46,236 bases of DNA from an uncultured Oscillospiraceae bacterium (GCA_947627715.1 CANQXK010000018.1:1-46236), one strand, 5' to 3'. Counted from the first letter of the stretch, positions 6,744 to 15,058 are shown. Translations and numbers: made by a program. Notes: generated by a model not told the origin, from the letters alone.

Positions 6744-7523
6744 CTATGCCTCCTTGTCCCGTACATAGGGGTGCTTGACGTTGGGGTCCGCCGTCTGGCG
6801 GAAGTCCACCTCGAATCGGTCGATGGACTTGATGAGGGCGGAGAGGGACTTAAAGCCGTAGTTGCGGCAGTCGAAGTCCGGCTTTTTCTTCATGATGAGG
6901 TTCCCCAGCTCCCCCATGTACACCGCGTCCTCCCCGTCGGACAGGTCCGCCACGGACTGGGCGATGAGCCTCACCAGGGATTTGGGGATGCGATTGTCGT
7001 TCTGGGCCGCCGGCTTTGCCCGCTTGTCCCGGGCGGGCTTCGTCTCCTCCTGCTGGGCGGCGTCGTCCGGCTGCTTGATGTTCTCGATATAGATGAATTT
7101 GTCGCAGGCCACCCGGAACGGCTCCGGCGTCTTTTTCTCCCCGATGCCAAAGACCGTCATGCCCGCCTCCCGGAGGCGGATAGCCAGGCGCGTAAAGTCA
7201 GAATCGGAGGACACCAGCACAAACCCGTCCACCTGCTCAGAGTAGAGGATGTCCATGGCGTCGATGATCATGGCTGAGTCGGTGGAGTTTTTGCCGGTGG
7301 TGTAGCTGTACTGCTGGATGGGCGTCACGGCGTTCTCCAAGAGGGCGTTCTTCCACCCCGCGATGTGGGGACCCGTCCAGTCCCCGTAGATGCGCTTGAC
7401 GGTGGGGGTGCCGTAGATGGCCACCTCCTGGATGATCCCGGCCAGCGTCCCCCTGGGCACGTTGTCCGCGTCGATGAGCACCGCCAGGCGCTTGCTTGGC
7501 GCAATATTCGGAACGATGGGCAA
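6744..7523 (-). CDS. NYN domain putative ribonuclease with C-terminal OST-HTH/LOTUS domain
   Basis: A 259-residue protein of the LabA/DUF88 NYN group. The PIN-like nuclease fold is shown by LAVLIDADNV near the start, TDSAMIIDAMDIL and the acidic VSSDSDFTRLA, giving the cluster of aspartates that binds metal. Residues about 180-255 fit an OST-HTH/LOTUS RNA-binding domain (YMGELGNLIMKKKPDFDCRN, YGFKSLSALI). This combination suggests an RNA-processing or RNA-decay enzyme; a specific target is unknown. I chose TTG 7523 because AAAGGAGG lies 7 bases upstream; the longer frame from 7574 would start inside that site. It is the first gene of an operon with the phosphoesterase, driven by the promoter at 7593-7621. 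Confidence 0.87.
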   Translation of the reverse strand: MPIVPNIAPSKRLAVLIDADNVPRGTLAGIIQEVAIYGTPTVKRIYGDWTGPHIAGWKNALLENAVTPIQQYSYTTGKNSTDSAMIIDAMDILYSEQVDGFVLVSSDSDFTRLAIRLREAGMTVFGIGEKKTPEPFRVACDKFIYIENIKQPDDAAQQEETKPARDKRAKPAAQNDNRIPKSLVRLIAQSVADLSDGEDAVYMGELGNLIMKKKPDFDCRNYGFKSLSALIKSIDRFEVDFRQTADPNVKHPYVRDKEA

Positions 7524-7592
7524 TCCGCCGCCTCCTTTCGTCGGGCAAATTGGAAATAGCAGGAAATCAAACACTGTTGTCGCTTGTCAGAC

Positions 7593-7621
7593 AGTATATC
7601 ATACTCTCTCCGCACTTTCAA
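7593..7621 (-). promoter_or_regulatory. sigma-A promoter of the NYN operon
   Basis: Reading the minus strand, TTGAAA (7616-7621) and TATACT (7593-7598) are 17 bases apart. It diverges from the TetR promoter at 7679. Confidence 0.7.
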
Positions 7622-7678
7622 GGCCCTTGTCCCCACAACCCCCGCGCTTTTCCTCTTTTCGATCGCCAAAGCCCCCTC

Positions 7679-7725
7679 TTGACAAACGCGCCGCGTGGGC
7701 GTACAATAATACTAACACTGTTAGT
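7679..7725 (+). promoter_or_regulatory. TetR-MATE promoter with inverted-repeat operator
   Basis: TTGACA (7679-7684), 17-base spacer, TACAAT (7702-7707). Immediately downstream ACTAAC ACT GTTAGT (7711-7725) is a perfect 6-bp inverted repeat over the expected start site, a natural operator for the TetR protein encoded 17 bases further on. AAGGAGGG at 7731-7738 then precedes ATG 7743. Autorepression is inferred. Confidence 0.8.
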
Positions 7726-7742
7726 TTGGCAAGGAGGGCGCT

Positions 7743-8324
7743 ATGGCTCGACAGGGGTTGACCCGTGCGGACATTATGGAGGCCGCCATAGAACTCATCG
7801 AATCGGAGGGGCTGCACCGCTTTTCTCTGCGGGAGCTGGCAGCCCGGCTCCACATAAAGGCCGCCTCTCTCTATAACCACATCCGAAACATGGACGAGCT
7901 GTACACCCAGATCGGCTTCTACGCCATCGCGGAATTGAAGAAGGTGCAGCTGGCCGCCATCGCCGGGAAGCGGCGGGGGGCGGCGGTGGAGGCCCTGGCG
8001 GACGCCTATCGCCGTTTCGGCAGGGAGCGCCCGGAGATTTATAAGGTCATTCTGTCCCTGCCCATGGTGAAAAACGACGCGCTTCAAACCGCTGCGGGTG
8101 ACATTGTCGAACCGATTATGGCGGTGCTTAGCGGATACGGGCTGGCGGAGGAACAGAAGATGCACCTTCAAAGGGTGCTGCGCAGTATCATGCACGGCTT
8201 TATTTCTCAGGAAGAAGCGGGCTGCTTCCGACACTTCCCGGCAGACGTCGGGGACAGTTACCGTCTTGCGGTTCAGGGATTTATTTTGCTTCTGGAAAAC
8301 TTGGAAAAAGAGGCGCGGATATGA
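7743..8324 (+). CDS. TetR/AcrR family transcriptional regulator
   Basis: A 193-residue repressor. Residues about 8-50 form the TetR helix-turn-helix (ADIMEAAIELIESEG, then FSLRELAARLHIKAASLYNH). The C-terminal half fits the TetR WHG-type ligand-binding domain (RPEIYKVILSLP, then IMHGFISQEEAGCF). It probably senses a drug or metabolite and represses its own operon through the ACTAAC/GTTAGT palindrome at 7711-7725. Its stop overlaps the MATE start (ATGA), so regulator and pump are translationally coupled. The inducer is unknown. Confidence 0.93.
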   Translation: MARQGLTRADIMEAAIELIESEGLHRFSLRELAARLHIKAASLYNHIRNMDELYTQIGFYAIAELKKVQLAAIAGKRRGAAVEALADAYRRFGRERPEIYKVILSLPMVKNDALQTAAGDIVEPIMAVLSGYGLAEEQKMHLQRVLRSIMHGFISQEEAGCFRHFPADVGDSYRLAVQGFILLLENLEKEARI

Positions 8325-9712
8325 AAGCGGATAAGACAGAGCTGTTTGAAAAGGCCCCGGTGACACAGGCGGTCCTGGCCTTGGTGGTCCCCACGGTGAT
8401 CAGCCAGATCATCACCGTCATTTACAACATGGCGGACACCTTTTTCGTGGGGCAGGTGGGCGACCCCAACCAGGTGGCCGCCGCGTCCCTTTCCCTGCCG
8501 CTGTTTCTCGTGACCACGGGGATCGCCAACCTCTTTGGCATCGGGGGCGCCAGTCTCATCTCCCGGAGCCTGGGGCTGGGCGACACGGACAAGGCGCGGA
8601 GGGCCTCCGCCTTCTGCATCTGGACGGCCGCCGCCGTGGCGCTTCTCTATGGGCTTGGGGTATTCGCCCTCCACCGCGCCATCCTCCCTTTGGTGGGGGC
8701 GGACGAATACACCTACGGTTTTTGCAGCAGCTACCTCTTCTGGACGCTGACCGTGGGGGCGGTGCCCACGGTGCTGAACGCCGCCCTGGCGCATCTCGTC
8801 CGGGCGGAGGGGTATTCCGGGCAGGCCAGCTTCGGCGTGGCGCTGGGCGGCGGCCTCAACATCCTGCTGGACCCCGTGTTCATCTTCGGTTTGCATCTTG
8901 AGATCACCGGCGCGGCAATCGCTACGATGCTCTCCAACTTGATCGCCACTTTGTATTTTGTGGTCCTGATCCTGGGAAAGCGCGGAAAGCTCCACCTGTC
9001 TTTGAACCCCCGGTACTATTCCGTCTCCGACGGCATCCCCAGGGAGGTGCTGCTGGTGGGCCTCCCCAGCTCTATCATGAACATCATGGGGATCTTCTCC
9101 AACATCACCCTCAATAAGCTCCTTGTCAACTACTCCAACGCCGCCGTGGCGGGGATCGGCATCGCCAAGAAGATTGATATGCTGGCCTTTGCCATCGCCA
9201 ACGGGCTTTCTCAGGGCGCGATCCCGCTGATTGGCTATAATTTCTCCGCGAAAAACACCCGGCGTATGCGCGCCGCCATCAAGGTGACGCTTCTACTGAG
9301 CCTCGCCGTCACATCAGCCGGGGCGATCCTCCTGTTCACTTGCGCGGGTCCCCTGGTGCGGGCCTTCATCAACGACGCGGAAACGGTGCGCTACGGCAGT
9401 ATGTTCCAGCGGATCATCTGCATCACCGGCCCCTTCACGGCCATCACCACAGTCATTATATCCATTTTTCAGGCCGTGGGCCAAAAAGGCAAGCCCCTGG
9501 TGCTGTCCATGCTGAGAAAAGGCGGGCTGGACGTGCCGTTCATGTTCCTGCTGGATTCCCTGGGCGGAGCCAACGCTATCGCGTGGGCCACCCCCATCGC
9601 CGACTGCGGGGCCATGCTGGCCGGCCTCCTCCTGTTCGTGCCGCTGTGGAGGAAAATGAAAAGTGAACAGCAGGCCGCTTCCCCGACGCCCCTCTCTGAG
9701 GGAAACAAGTAG
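8321..9712 (+). CDS. MATE family efflux transporter
   Basis: A 463-residue integral membrane protein with about 12 hydrophobic helices in two homologous halves. MATE hallmarks are the opening VTQAVLALVVPTVISQIITV, then YNMADTFFVGQVGD, and ISRSLGLGDTDKARRAS; the second half has GLSQGAIPLIGYNFSAKN. The family exports cationic drugs, dyes or metabolites using a sodium or proton gradient. The atp operon in this window suggests sodium energetics, but which ion is used here cannot be told. The start overlaps the TetR stop by 4 bases, so expression follows that regulator. A short Ser/Thr/Gln tail is cytoplasmic. Confidence 0.94.
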   Translation: MKADKTELFEKAPVTQAVLALVVPTVISQIITVIYNMADTFFVGQVGDPNQVAAASLSLPLFLVTTGIANLFGIGGASLISRSLGLGDTDKARRASAFCIWTAAAVALLYGLGVFALHRAILPLVGADEYTYGFCSSYLFWTLTVGAVPTVLNAALAHLVRAEGYSGQASFGVALGGGLNILLDPVFIFGLHLEITGAAIATMLSNLIATLYFVVLILGKRGKLHLSLNPRYYSVSDGIPREVLLVGLPSSIMNIMGIFSNITLNKLLVNYSNAAVAGIGIAKKIDMLAFAIANGLSQGAIPLIGYNFSAKNTRRMRAAIKVTLLLSLAVTSAGAILLFTCAGPLVRAFINDAETVRYGSMFQRIICITGPFTAITTVIISIFQAVGQKGKPLVLSMLRKGGLDVPFMFLLDSLGGANAIAWATPIADCGAMLAGLLLFVPLWRKMKSEQQAASPTPLSEGNK

Positions 9713-9742
9713 TCCGCCCGCAGCCCGATCGATGCGCCCAAC

Positions 9743-9918
9743 TGGCGCCCTTGCCGCGAAGCGGGAAGGGCGCTGGCGAGCGTAGCGAGACTGAGGGTTA
9801 CACGATAATAGAGCTGTCCCGTAACGGCGAACCCTCAGTCACGCTGGCGCGTGACAGCTCCCTTTAGAAAAAGGGAGCCAAAGAGGTAGTTTGATTGGAT
9901 TCCGTCGCCTCCGGCGAC
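9743..9918 (+). repeat. 176-bp direct repeat, left copy
   Basis: Copy 1 of a repeat whose second copy, same orientation and same length, is at 11676-11851. It contains the inverted pair ACTGAGGGTT (9790-9799)/AACCCTCAGT (9830-9839), a CTCAGTCACGCTGGCGCGTGACAG hairpin segment (quoted in part), an AAGGGAG stem and a CGTCGCC/GGCGAC stem. Together the copies bracket the ABC-F gene and its control region. The rest of 9713-9940 holds nothing else I can identify. Confidence 0.85.
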
Positions 9919-9940
9919 CTCCCCCCATAACTCCGCACTC

Positions 9941-9970
9941 TTGACAACCACCACGCCGTTGTGCTATACT
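9941..9970 (+). promoter_or_regulatory. promoter of the ABC-F attenuated transcript
   Basis: TTGACA (9941-9946), 18-base spacer, TATACT (9965-9970). Transcription should start near 9977, about 190 bases before the ABC-F start codon, leaving a long leader. Confidence 0.8.
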
Positions 9971-9997
9971 CTCTCCATCCCTATCGGAGGTGAAAGG

Positions 9998-10018
9998 ATG
10001 ACTTCCTATCTCGCTTAA
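9998..10018 (+). CDS. six-residue leader peptide upstream of the ABC-F gene
   Basis: ATG 9998 follows GGAGGTGA at 9987-9994 and reads MTSYLA before TAA 10016-10018. Short translated leaders of this type let a drug-stalled ribosome change leader folding in ABC-F and erm genes. That behaviour is known for such families and inferred here from the layout. Confidence 0.6.
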   Translation: MTSYLA

Positions 10019-10115
10019 CAAAAAAGGCGCGTTCAAGGGGCGAGGTGCGCCCTCAGCGCCGTAAGCGGGAAGGAAAATCTGTCCGTTCACTCTCATGGGG
10101 CCAATAACGCCTTTT

Positions 10116-10151
10116 ATGAGCTGTGGGATCCTTTCCCGCGGCTCATTTTTT
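10116..10151 (+). terminator. attenuator terminator before the ABC-F gene
   Basis: ATGAGCTGTGGGA (10116-10128) pairs through 13 positions (two G-U) with 10133-10145, followed by six T. It ends just before the ribosome-binding site of the ABC-F gene, so it must be bypassed for expression. CTCAT at 10092-10096 can instead pair with ATGAG at 10116-10120, a possible antiterminator. Confidence 0.75.
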
Positions 10152-10167
10152 GATTGGAGGCGTTATA

Positions 10168-11655
10168 ATGCTGATCGACGTAACAGATTTTACATTTGCC
10201 TACGAGGGCAGTCACGACTACATCTTTGAACGTGTCTCCTTCCGCCTGGATTCGGCGTGGCGGCTGGGCTTCACCGGGCGCAACGGACGGGGCAAGACCA
10301 CGTTCCTTCGGTGCCTCATGGGGGAGCTTCCCTATTCCGGCTCCATCTTGGCGCCAGGCCTCGTCTTTGCCTATTTTCCCGTCCGGGTGGATGACCCCTC
10401 CCTCTCCACGCTTGACGCGCTTGCGGCGTCCCTTCCGGGGATCGAGGCCTGGCGGCTGACGCGGGAGCTTTCCAAGCTGGGCATCGACGGGGAGATGCTC
10501 TCCCGGCCCTTTCGCACCCTCTCCGGCGGGGAGCAGACCAGGGCCGCCCTGGCGGCGCTTTTCGCCCGCGAGGACGTCTTTCCCCTCATCGACGAACCCA
10601 CCAACCACCTGGACATGGCCGCCCGCGCGCTGGTGGGCGATTACCTCGCCCGCAAGTCCGGCTTCATCCTGGTGAGCCACGACCGGGCGCTTCTGGACGC
10701 CTGCACCGACCACACCTTGAGCATCAACCGCACGAATATCGAGGTGACCCGCGGTCCCTTCTCCGTGTGGTGGGAGAATAAAACCCGGCGGGATGCGTTT
10801 GAAAAGGCCGAAAACGAGAAGCTCCGGGGCGAGATCGCGCGGCTCAACGAGTCCGCCCGCGAGCGGGCGCAGTGGTCCGACAGGGCCGAACGCTCCAAGT
10901 ACCTCTCCCACACCGACAGAGCCGAGTCGAAAAAGGGCTGGGCGCCCAAGCAGGCCGCCAAAGCCGCCAAGCAGCAGCGCAGAGCCGTCGCCATCACCCA
11001 GCGCCGGGAGCGGGCGGTGGAGGAGAAATCCAAGCTCCTTCACGACTTGGAGCGGGACGAGGACATCAAGCTGGTCCCCCTCGCCCACCGGGCGGGGAAG
11101 CTGGTCGCCCTCCGGGACGTCTCCGTCTCCTACGGGGGCAGGCCCGTCTGCGCCCATATCTCCTTTGACCTCTCCCCCGGCGACCGCGCCGCCCTCTCCG
11201 GGCCAAACGGCTGCGGCAAGACGAGCCTCCTCCGGCTGATCTTGGGGGAGGACGTCCCCCACACGGGGGAAATACGAACGGTCTCGGACCTTGTCGTCTC
11301 CTATGTCGGCCAGGACGCCTCCGCCCTGCGCGGCTCGCTGGAGGACTACGCCGCCGGGTTCGACCTGGACCGCGCCGTCTTTCAGTCCATCCTTCGCAAG
11401 TTAGGCTTTGAGCGGATCCAGTTTGAAAAGCCCCTGGAGGACTGGTCCCAGGGGCAGAAAAAGAAGGCCCTCCTGGCCCGCAGCCTCTCGGAGCGGGCGC
11501 ACCTCTACATCTGGGACGAGCCTCTCAACTACGTGGACGTCATCTCCCGCATCCAAATCGAGGAGCTTCTGGCCCGCTACCGCCCCACCATGCTTTTTGT
11601 GGAGCACGACCGCGCGTTCACGGAGCGCATCGCCACGAAGAGGATAAGTCTGTAG
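10168..11655 (+). CDS. Lsa-like ABC-F ATPase, probable ribosomal protection protein
   Basis: A 495-residue protein with two ABC domains and no membrane part, the layout and length of antibiotic-resistance ABC-F proteins of the Lsa group. Domain 1 has Walker A GRNGRGKT, signature LSGGEQ and Walker B/E PLIDEPTNHLD. A charged coiled-coil linker (about residues 205-310) would reach the peptidyl-transferase centre. Domain 2 has GPNGCGKT, a degenerate signature WSQGQKKK and IWDEPLNYVD. Such proteins displace lincosamides, pleuromutilins or streptogramins A from the ribosome; the spectrum here is unknown. ATG 10168 is supported by TTGGAGG at 10154-10160; an in-frame start at 10123 lies inside the attenuator. 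Leader peptide plus terminator upstream point to drug-induced attenuation. Direct repeats flank the gene. Confidence 0.92.
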   Translation: MLIDVTDFTFAYEGSHDYIFERVSFRLDSAWRLGFTGRNGRGKTTFLRCLMGELPYSGSILAPGLVFAYFPVRVDDPSLSTLDALAASLPGIEAWRLTRELSKLGIDGEMLSRPFRTLSGGEQTRAALAALFAREDVFPLIDEPTNHLDMAARALVGDYLARKSGFILVSHDRALLDACTDHTLSINRTNIEVTRGPFSVWWENKTRRDAFEKAENEKLRGEIARLNESARERAQWSDRAERSKYLSHTDRAESKKGWAPKQAAKAAKQQRRAVAITQRRERAVEEKSKLLHDLERDEDIKLVPLAHRAGKLVALRDVSVSYGGRPVCAHISFDLSPGDRAALSGPNGCGKTSLLRLILGEDVPHTGEIRTVSDLVVSYVGQDASALRGSLEDYAAGFDLDRAVFQSILRKLGFERIQFEKPLEDWSQGQKKKALLARSLSERAHLYIWDEPLNYVDVISRIQIEELLARYRPTMLFVEHDRAFTERIATKRISL

Positions 11656-11675
11656 AGGGGGGTCCCACAGCCAAA

Positions 11676-11851
11676 TGGCGCCCTTGCCGCGAAGCGGGAA
11701 GGGAGCTGTCCGGCAAAGCCGGACTGAGGGTTAAAACGATGATAGAGCGCCCCAGTAACGGCGAACCCTCAGTCACGCTGGCGCGTGACAGCTCCCTTTA
11801 TCAAAGGGAGCCAAAGAGGTAGTTTGATTTGATTCCGTCGCCTCCGGCGAC
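11676..11851 (+). repeat. 176-bp direct repeat, right copy
   Basis: Second copy of the 9743-9918 element, starting 20 bases after the ABC-F stop. ACTGAGGGTT (11723-11732)/AACCCTCAGT (11764-11773) and the closing CGTCGCCTCCGGCGAC are the same; an internal segment differs (GGAGCTGTCCGGCAAAGCC instead of GGCGCTGGCGAGCGTAGCG). Confidence 0.85.
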
Positions 11852-11862
11852 AACCGCGCAAA

Positions 11863-12040
11863 AAGCCTTCCCCACAAGTGGGGAAGGTGGCCCCCGAAAG
11901 GGGTCGGATGAGGCCGATGAGCGCCCAACTCCCCTCCGGCCCTCCGGGCCACCTCCCCTCAGAGAGGGGAGGCAATTCCCACCTCATCCGTCGCCTCCGG
12001 CGACACCTTCCCCGCCTAAGCGGGGAAGGCTTTTTTCTGC
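11863..12040 (-). repeat. mosaic multi-hairpin repeat (family R2), minus orientation
   Basis: About 175 bp made of consecutive hairpins, framed by inverted ends AAAAAGCCTTCCCC and GGGGAAGGCTTTTTT. Core blocks include CCTTCCCC stems, GTCGCC/GGCGAC, GGATGAGG and CTCCCCTC/GAGGGGAG. Related copies are at 20426-20596, 20654-20763 and 41763-41975. It fills the interval between the 176-bp repeat and the flavoprotein gene; its end stem may also terminate that gene. Confidence 0.8.
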
Positions 12041-12058
12041 CCGGCCCCATTCGAGCAG

Positions 12059-13636
12059 TCAATGCGCTCCCAGCACCGCTTCGGCGGTCATTATCCCGTC
12101 CACCGCCGCGGAGGTGATGCCCCCGGCGTAGCCCGCGCCCTCGCCGCAGGGGTAGAGGCCCCGGAGGAGGGGGGACTGGCGGCTTGCGTCCCGGAGGATA
12201 CGCACCGGGGACGAGCTTCGCGTCTCCGGCCCCGTCATCACCGCGCCCATGTCCTGAAAGAGGGGGAGCTTCCTCCCCAGCTCCGGCAGGGCCAGCTCCA
12301 GCGTCTCGGCGATCCGCCCCGGCAGCACCCCGTGGAGGTCCAGCTCCCGGACCCCCGGCCTGTACGTGGGCGCGACTGACGCGGGCGTTTTCTTGCCGAG
12401 GAAGTCCCCCACCGTCTGGGCCGGGGCGGCGTAGTCCCCGCCGGCGGCCTCAAAGGCGCGCTTTTCCAGCTCCCGCTGCCACGCCACGCCCCCCAGCGCG
12501 CCGGGATAGGGGAAATTGGACGCATCCAGCCCCACCAGCAGGGCGGAGTTGGCGTTCTCCCCGCTTCTCCCGGAGTAGCTCATGCCGTTGGTGCAGACGC
12601 CCCCGGCCTCCGAGGCGGCGGCCACCACGTACCCGCCGGGGCACATACAGAAGGTGTAGGCCGAGCCGCGCGGGGTGTGGACCGCCAGCCGGTAGTCCGC
12701 CGCGCCCAGGGCGCGCAGTCCCGCAAAGCCGCCGTACTGGCAGCGGTCTAACTCGCTTTGCCTGTGCTCTATCCGAACGCCCATGGCGAAGGGCTTCGGC
12801 TCCATGGGCACGCCCAGGGCGTCAAGCCAGGCGAAGGTGTCCCGCGCGCTGTGCCCGGCGGCCAGGATCAGCGCGCCGCACTTTATCTCCTCCGCGCCGT
12901 TGACCACGGCCCCCGCGACGCGCCCGCCGTCCGTTACGATCCCCGTCACCGCCGACTCAAAGCGCACCTGGCCGCCCAGGGCGAGGATCCGCTCCCGCAG
13001 ATTCTTCACCACGATTTTCAGCCTGTCGGTGCCCACGTGGGGCCGGGCCTCATAGGCCACGTCCTCCCTGGCTCCGAACTCCACGAACCTGTCCAGCACC
13101 CACTGTATCCGGGGATTTTTGATGCCGGTGTTGAGCTTCCCGTCGGAGAAGGCCCCGGCTCCGCCCTCGCCGAACTGGACGTTGGAGGCCGGGTCCAGAA
13201 CGCCCGTCTGCCAGAAACGCTCCACGTCCCGCCCTCTGGTCTCCACATCCCGCCCCCGCTCCAGAATCAGGGGCCGCGCCCCGGCCATGGCCAGCACCAG
13301 CCCCGCGAACATCCCCGCCGGGCCGAAGCCCGCGATCACCGGGCGCTTTTCCAGCCGCTCCCCGCCTGTGGGTGGGGCGTAGACCTCATCCGCCGCCTCC
13401 GACACCCGGTCGCCGTGGCAGCGCCGCAGCGCCGCCTCCTCGCTCCCGGCCAGAGCCGCGTCCACAGTGTAAATGACGCGCACATCGCTCTTTTTTCTGG
13501 CGTCCACCGAGCGGCGGCGTATTTTCAGCTCCGTCAGCTCCCCCGCCGGGACGCCGAGCCTGCGGGCCGCCGCCCTTTTCAGGGCCTCCGCGCCGTCCTC
13601 GCGGGCGGGCAGGGCAATATCGCGCACCCGGATCAT
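12059..13636 (-). CDS. FAD-dependent dehydrogenase (COG2509-type)
   Basis: A 525-residue flavoprotein of the uncharacterised FAD-dependent dehydrogenase group. Residues about 1-85 form a small alpha/beta domain (MIRVRDIALP, RRRSVDARKKSDVRVIYTVD), followed by a Rossmann dinucleotide fold (PVIAGFGPAGMFAGLVLAMAG), the family block GVLDPASNVQFGEGGAGAFSDGKLNTG and RPHVGTDRL. The C-terminal part has the FAD-closing segment LYPCGEGAGYAGGITSAAVDG. The substrate is unknown. I chose ATG 13636 over a longer frame to 13684, because it overlaps the stop of the next flavoprotein gene as ATGA and gives the usual N-terminus. The two flavoproteins are therefore translationally coupled. Confidence 0.9.
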   Translation of the reverse strand: MIRVRDIALPAREDGAEALKRAAARRLGVPAGELTELKIRRRSVDARKKSDVRVIYTVDAALAGSEEAALRRCHGDRVSEAADEVYAPPTGGERLEKRPVIAGFGPAGMFAGLVLAMAGARPLILERGRDVETRGRDVERFWQTGVLDPASNVQFGEGGAGAFSDGKLNTGIKNPRIQWVLDRFVEFGAREDVAYEARPHVGTDRLKIVVKNLRERILALGGQVRFESAVTGIVTDGGRVAGAVVNGAEEIKCGALILAAGHSARDTFAWLDALGVPMEPKPFAMGVRIEHRQSELDRCQYGGFAGLRALGAADYRLAVHTPRGSAYTFCMCPGGYVVAAASEAGGVCTNGMSYSGRSGENANSALLVGLDASNFPYPGALGGVAWQRELEKRAFEAAGGDYAAPAQTVGDFLGKKTPASVAPTYRPGVRELDLHGVLPGRIAETLELALPELGRKLPLFQDMGAVMTGPETRSSSPVRILRDASRQSPLLRGLYPCGEGAGYAGGITSAAVDGIMTAEAVLGAH

Positions 13637-14832
13637 CTCAACGCCCCCAGCTTCCCGGCCAGCCTCCCGGAGCTCCACGCCCACTGGAGGTTGTAGCCGC
13701 CGCAGTCTCCATCCACGTCCAGCACCTCGCCGCAGGCGAAAAGCCCCGGCACAAGGCGGCTCTCCATGGTCTCCGGGTCAAATTCCTCCGTCCTCACGCC
13801 CCCGGCGGTGACCTGAGCGCCCTCCATGCCCATGCTCCCGGTGACGCGCAGCGTCACCCCCTTGACCGCCCGCGCCGCCCGCAGAAGGTCCTCCTCCGTA
13901 AGGGCGGAGACGGGCGCGGCCAGGGACCAGCCCAGCCCAGTGACCAGGGTGCGGCCCACCTTGTTGTGAAGGATGCCGGTGAAGAGGTTTTCGTTGGTAA
14001 GCCCCCTGTCCCGGCGCTGTCTGAGCATGGAAACAAGCTGGGAAAGCTCCACCTGGCGCAGAAGGTCCAGCCTTATGACGCACCCCGGAGACCGGGCCGC
14101 GTCGCGGGAGACCTCAAAGATTGCGGGACCCGACAGGCCGTAGTCCGTAAACTGCACCTCTCCGGCGCTGGCCGCCACGGTCCTGCCGCCGCGCTCCACC
14201 TCCACCCCCGCGTCGGCGCGGACGCCCTTCAGCGGGCGGGTGAAGGCGTTCTCCGTTTTGAGCTGGACCAGGGACGGGGTGAGCCTGGTGCAGGTGTGGC
14301 CCAGCCCCTCCAAAAGGCGGTAGCCGGCCTCCGAGCCTCCCGCTCTGGGGGCCGCCGCCCCTCCGGCGGCCACGATGACCCTGTCCGCCCGGAGAAGCCC
14401 CGCGTCCGTCTCCGCCGCGAAGCCCCCCTGCTCCCGCCGGATCCGGCGGACCTCCACGCCGCACTGGAGCTTCACGCCCCGCCCGGCGGCGGCCAGGCGC
14501 AGCACGTCCACCACGCTCCCCGCCTGGTCGGAGTGGGGGTAGACCCGCCCCGACGGCTCCGCCACCGTCACAAGGCCCAGACCGCGGAAAAATTCCCGCG
14601 TCTCCTCCGGGCCGAACCGCTCCAGGGCATAGTGCGAAAACCCCGGCTCCCCGCCGTGGTAATGCTCCTGGCCCATGGAAAGATTGGTGAGGTTGCACCG
14701 CCCGTTCCCGGTGACGGCCAGCTTGCGCCCCACGCGCCCGGCCCGCTCCAAGACGGTCACATGGCCGTATTTTGCCGCCTCCAGGGCGGCGGCAAGGCCG
14801 GACGCGCCCCCGCCCACGATCAGTATATCCAT
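13633..14832 (-). CDS. HI0933/BaiN-family NAD(P)/FAD-dependent oxidoreductase
   Basis: A 399-residue flavoprotein. The N-terminal FAD motif is MDILIVGGGASGLAAALEAA; the family signature GRKLAVTGNGRCNLTN follows at about 35-50; the C-terminal FAD-contact block reads GLFACGEVLDVDGDCGGYN, then LQWAWSSGRLAG. One characterised relative, BaiN, reduces bile-acid intermediates in gut clostridia, but most HI0933 proteins have no known substrate, so no symbol is given. The gene is first in a two-gene unit with the COG2509-type flavoprotein (4-base overlap). Its ATG lies just upstream of the trmO promoter region, pointing away from it. Confidence 0.9.
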   Translation of the reverse strand: MDILIVGGGASGLAAALEAAKYGHVTVLERAGRVGRKLAVTGNGRCNLTNLSMGQEHYHGGEPGFSHYALERFGPEETREFFRGLGLVTVAEPSGRVYPHSDQAGSVVDVLRLAAAGRGVKLQCGVEVRRIRREQGGFAAETDAGLLRADRVIVAAGGAAAPRAGGSEAGYRLLEGLGHTCTRLTPSLVQLKTENAFTRPLKGVRADAGVEVERGGRTVAASAGEVQFTDYGLSGPAIFEVSRDAARSPGCVIRLDLLRQVELSQLVSMLRQRRDRGLTNENLFTGILHNKVGRTLVTGLGWSLAAPVSALTEEDLLRAARAVKGVTLRVTGSMGMEGAQVTAGGVRTEEFDPETMESRLVPGLFACGEVLDVDGDCGGYNLQWAWSSGRLAGKLGALR

Positions 14833-14929
14833 GGTCTCCCCCTCCTGCTTTTACCCTTGCTTTTACCCTGAATTATAAGCCATCTTTTCCCCGTTGGCAA
14901 GAGCGGTGCGGCAAATGCGCCGTCCGGGC

Positions 14930-14958
14930 TGGACAAACGGGGCCGTCCGGCGTATACT
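14930..14958 (+). promoter_or_regulatory. sigma-A promoter of trmO
   Basis: TGGACA (14930-14935), 17-base spacer, TATACT (14953-14958). A perfect 8-bp hairpin GCGGCCGG TTT CCGGCCGC follows in the leader. Confidence 0.7.
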
Positions 14959-15058
14959 GTCCATATGGGCGCGGCCGCGGCCGGTTTCCGGCCGCTCTCC
15001 CCTTACCGGGGCGAAAAAGGCGGCCCGCCCCCACACCCCTTTGACGGACGGTGATCCC

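Noticed and set aside
10123-10167. Upstream start for the ABC-F gene
   Set aside because: It lies inside the terminator stem; ATG 10168 has the ribosome-binding site and the normal Lsa-type N-terminus.
10114-11262. 382-residue minus-strand frame opposite the ABC-F gene
   Set aside because: Antisense shadow with Gly/Val/Leu-rich low-complexity sequence and no family features.
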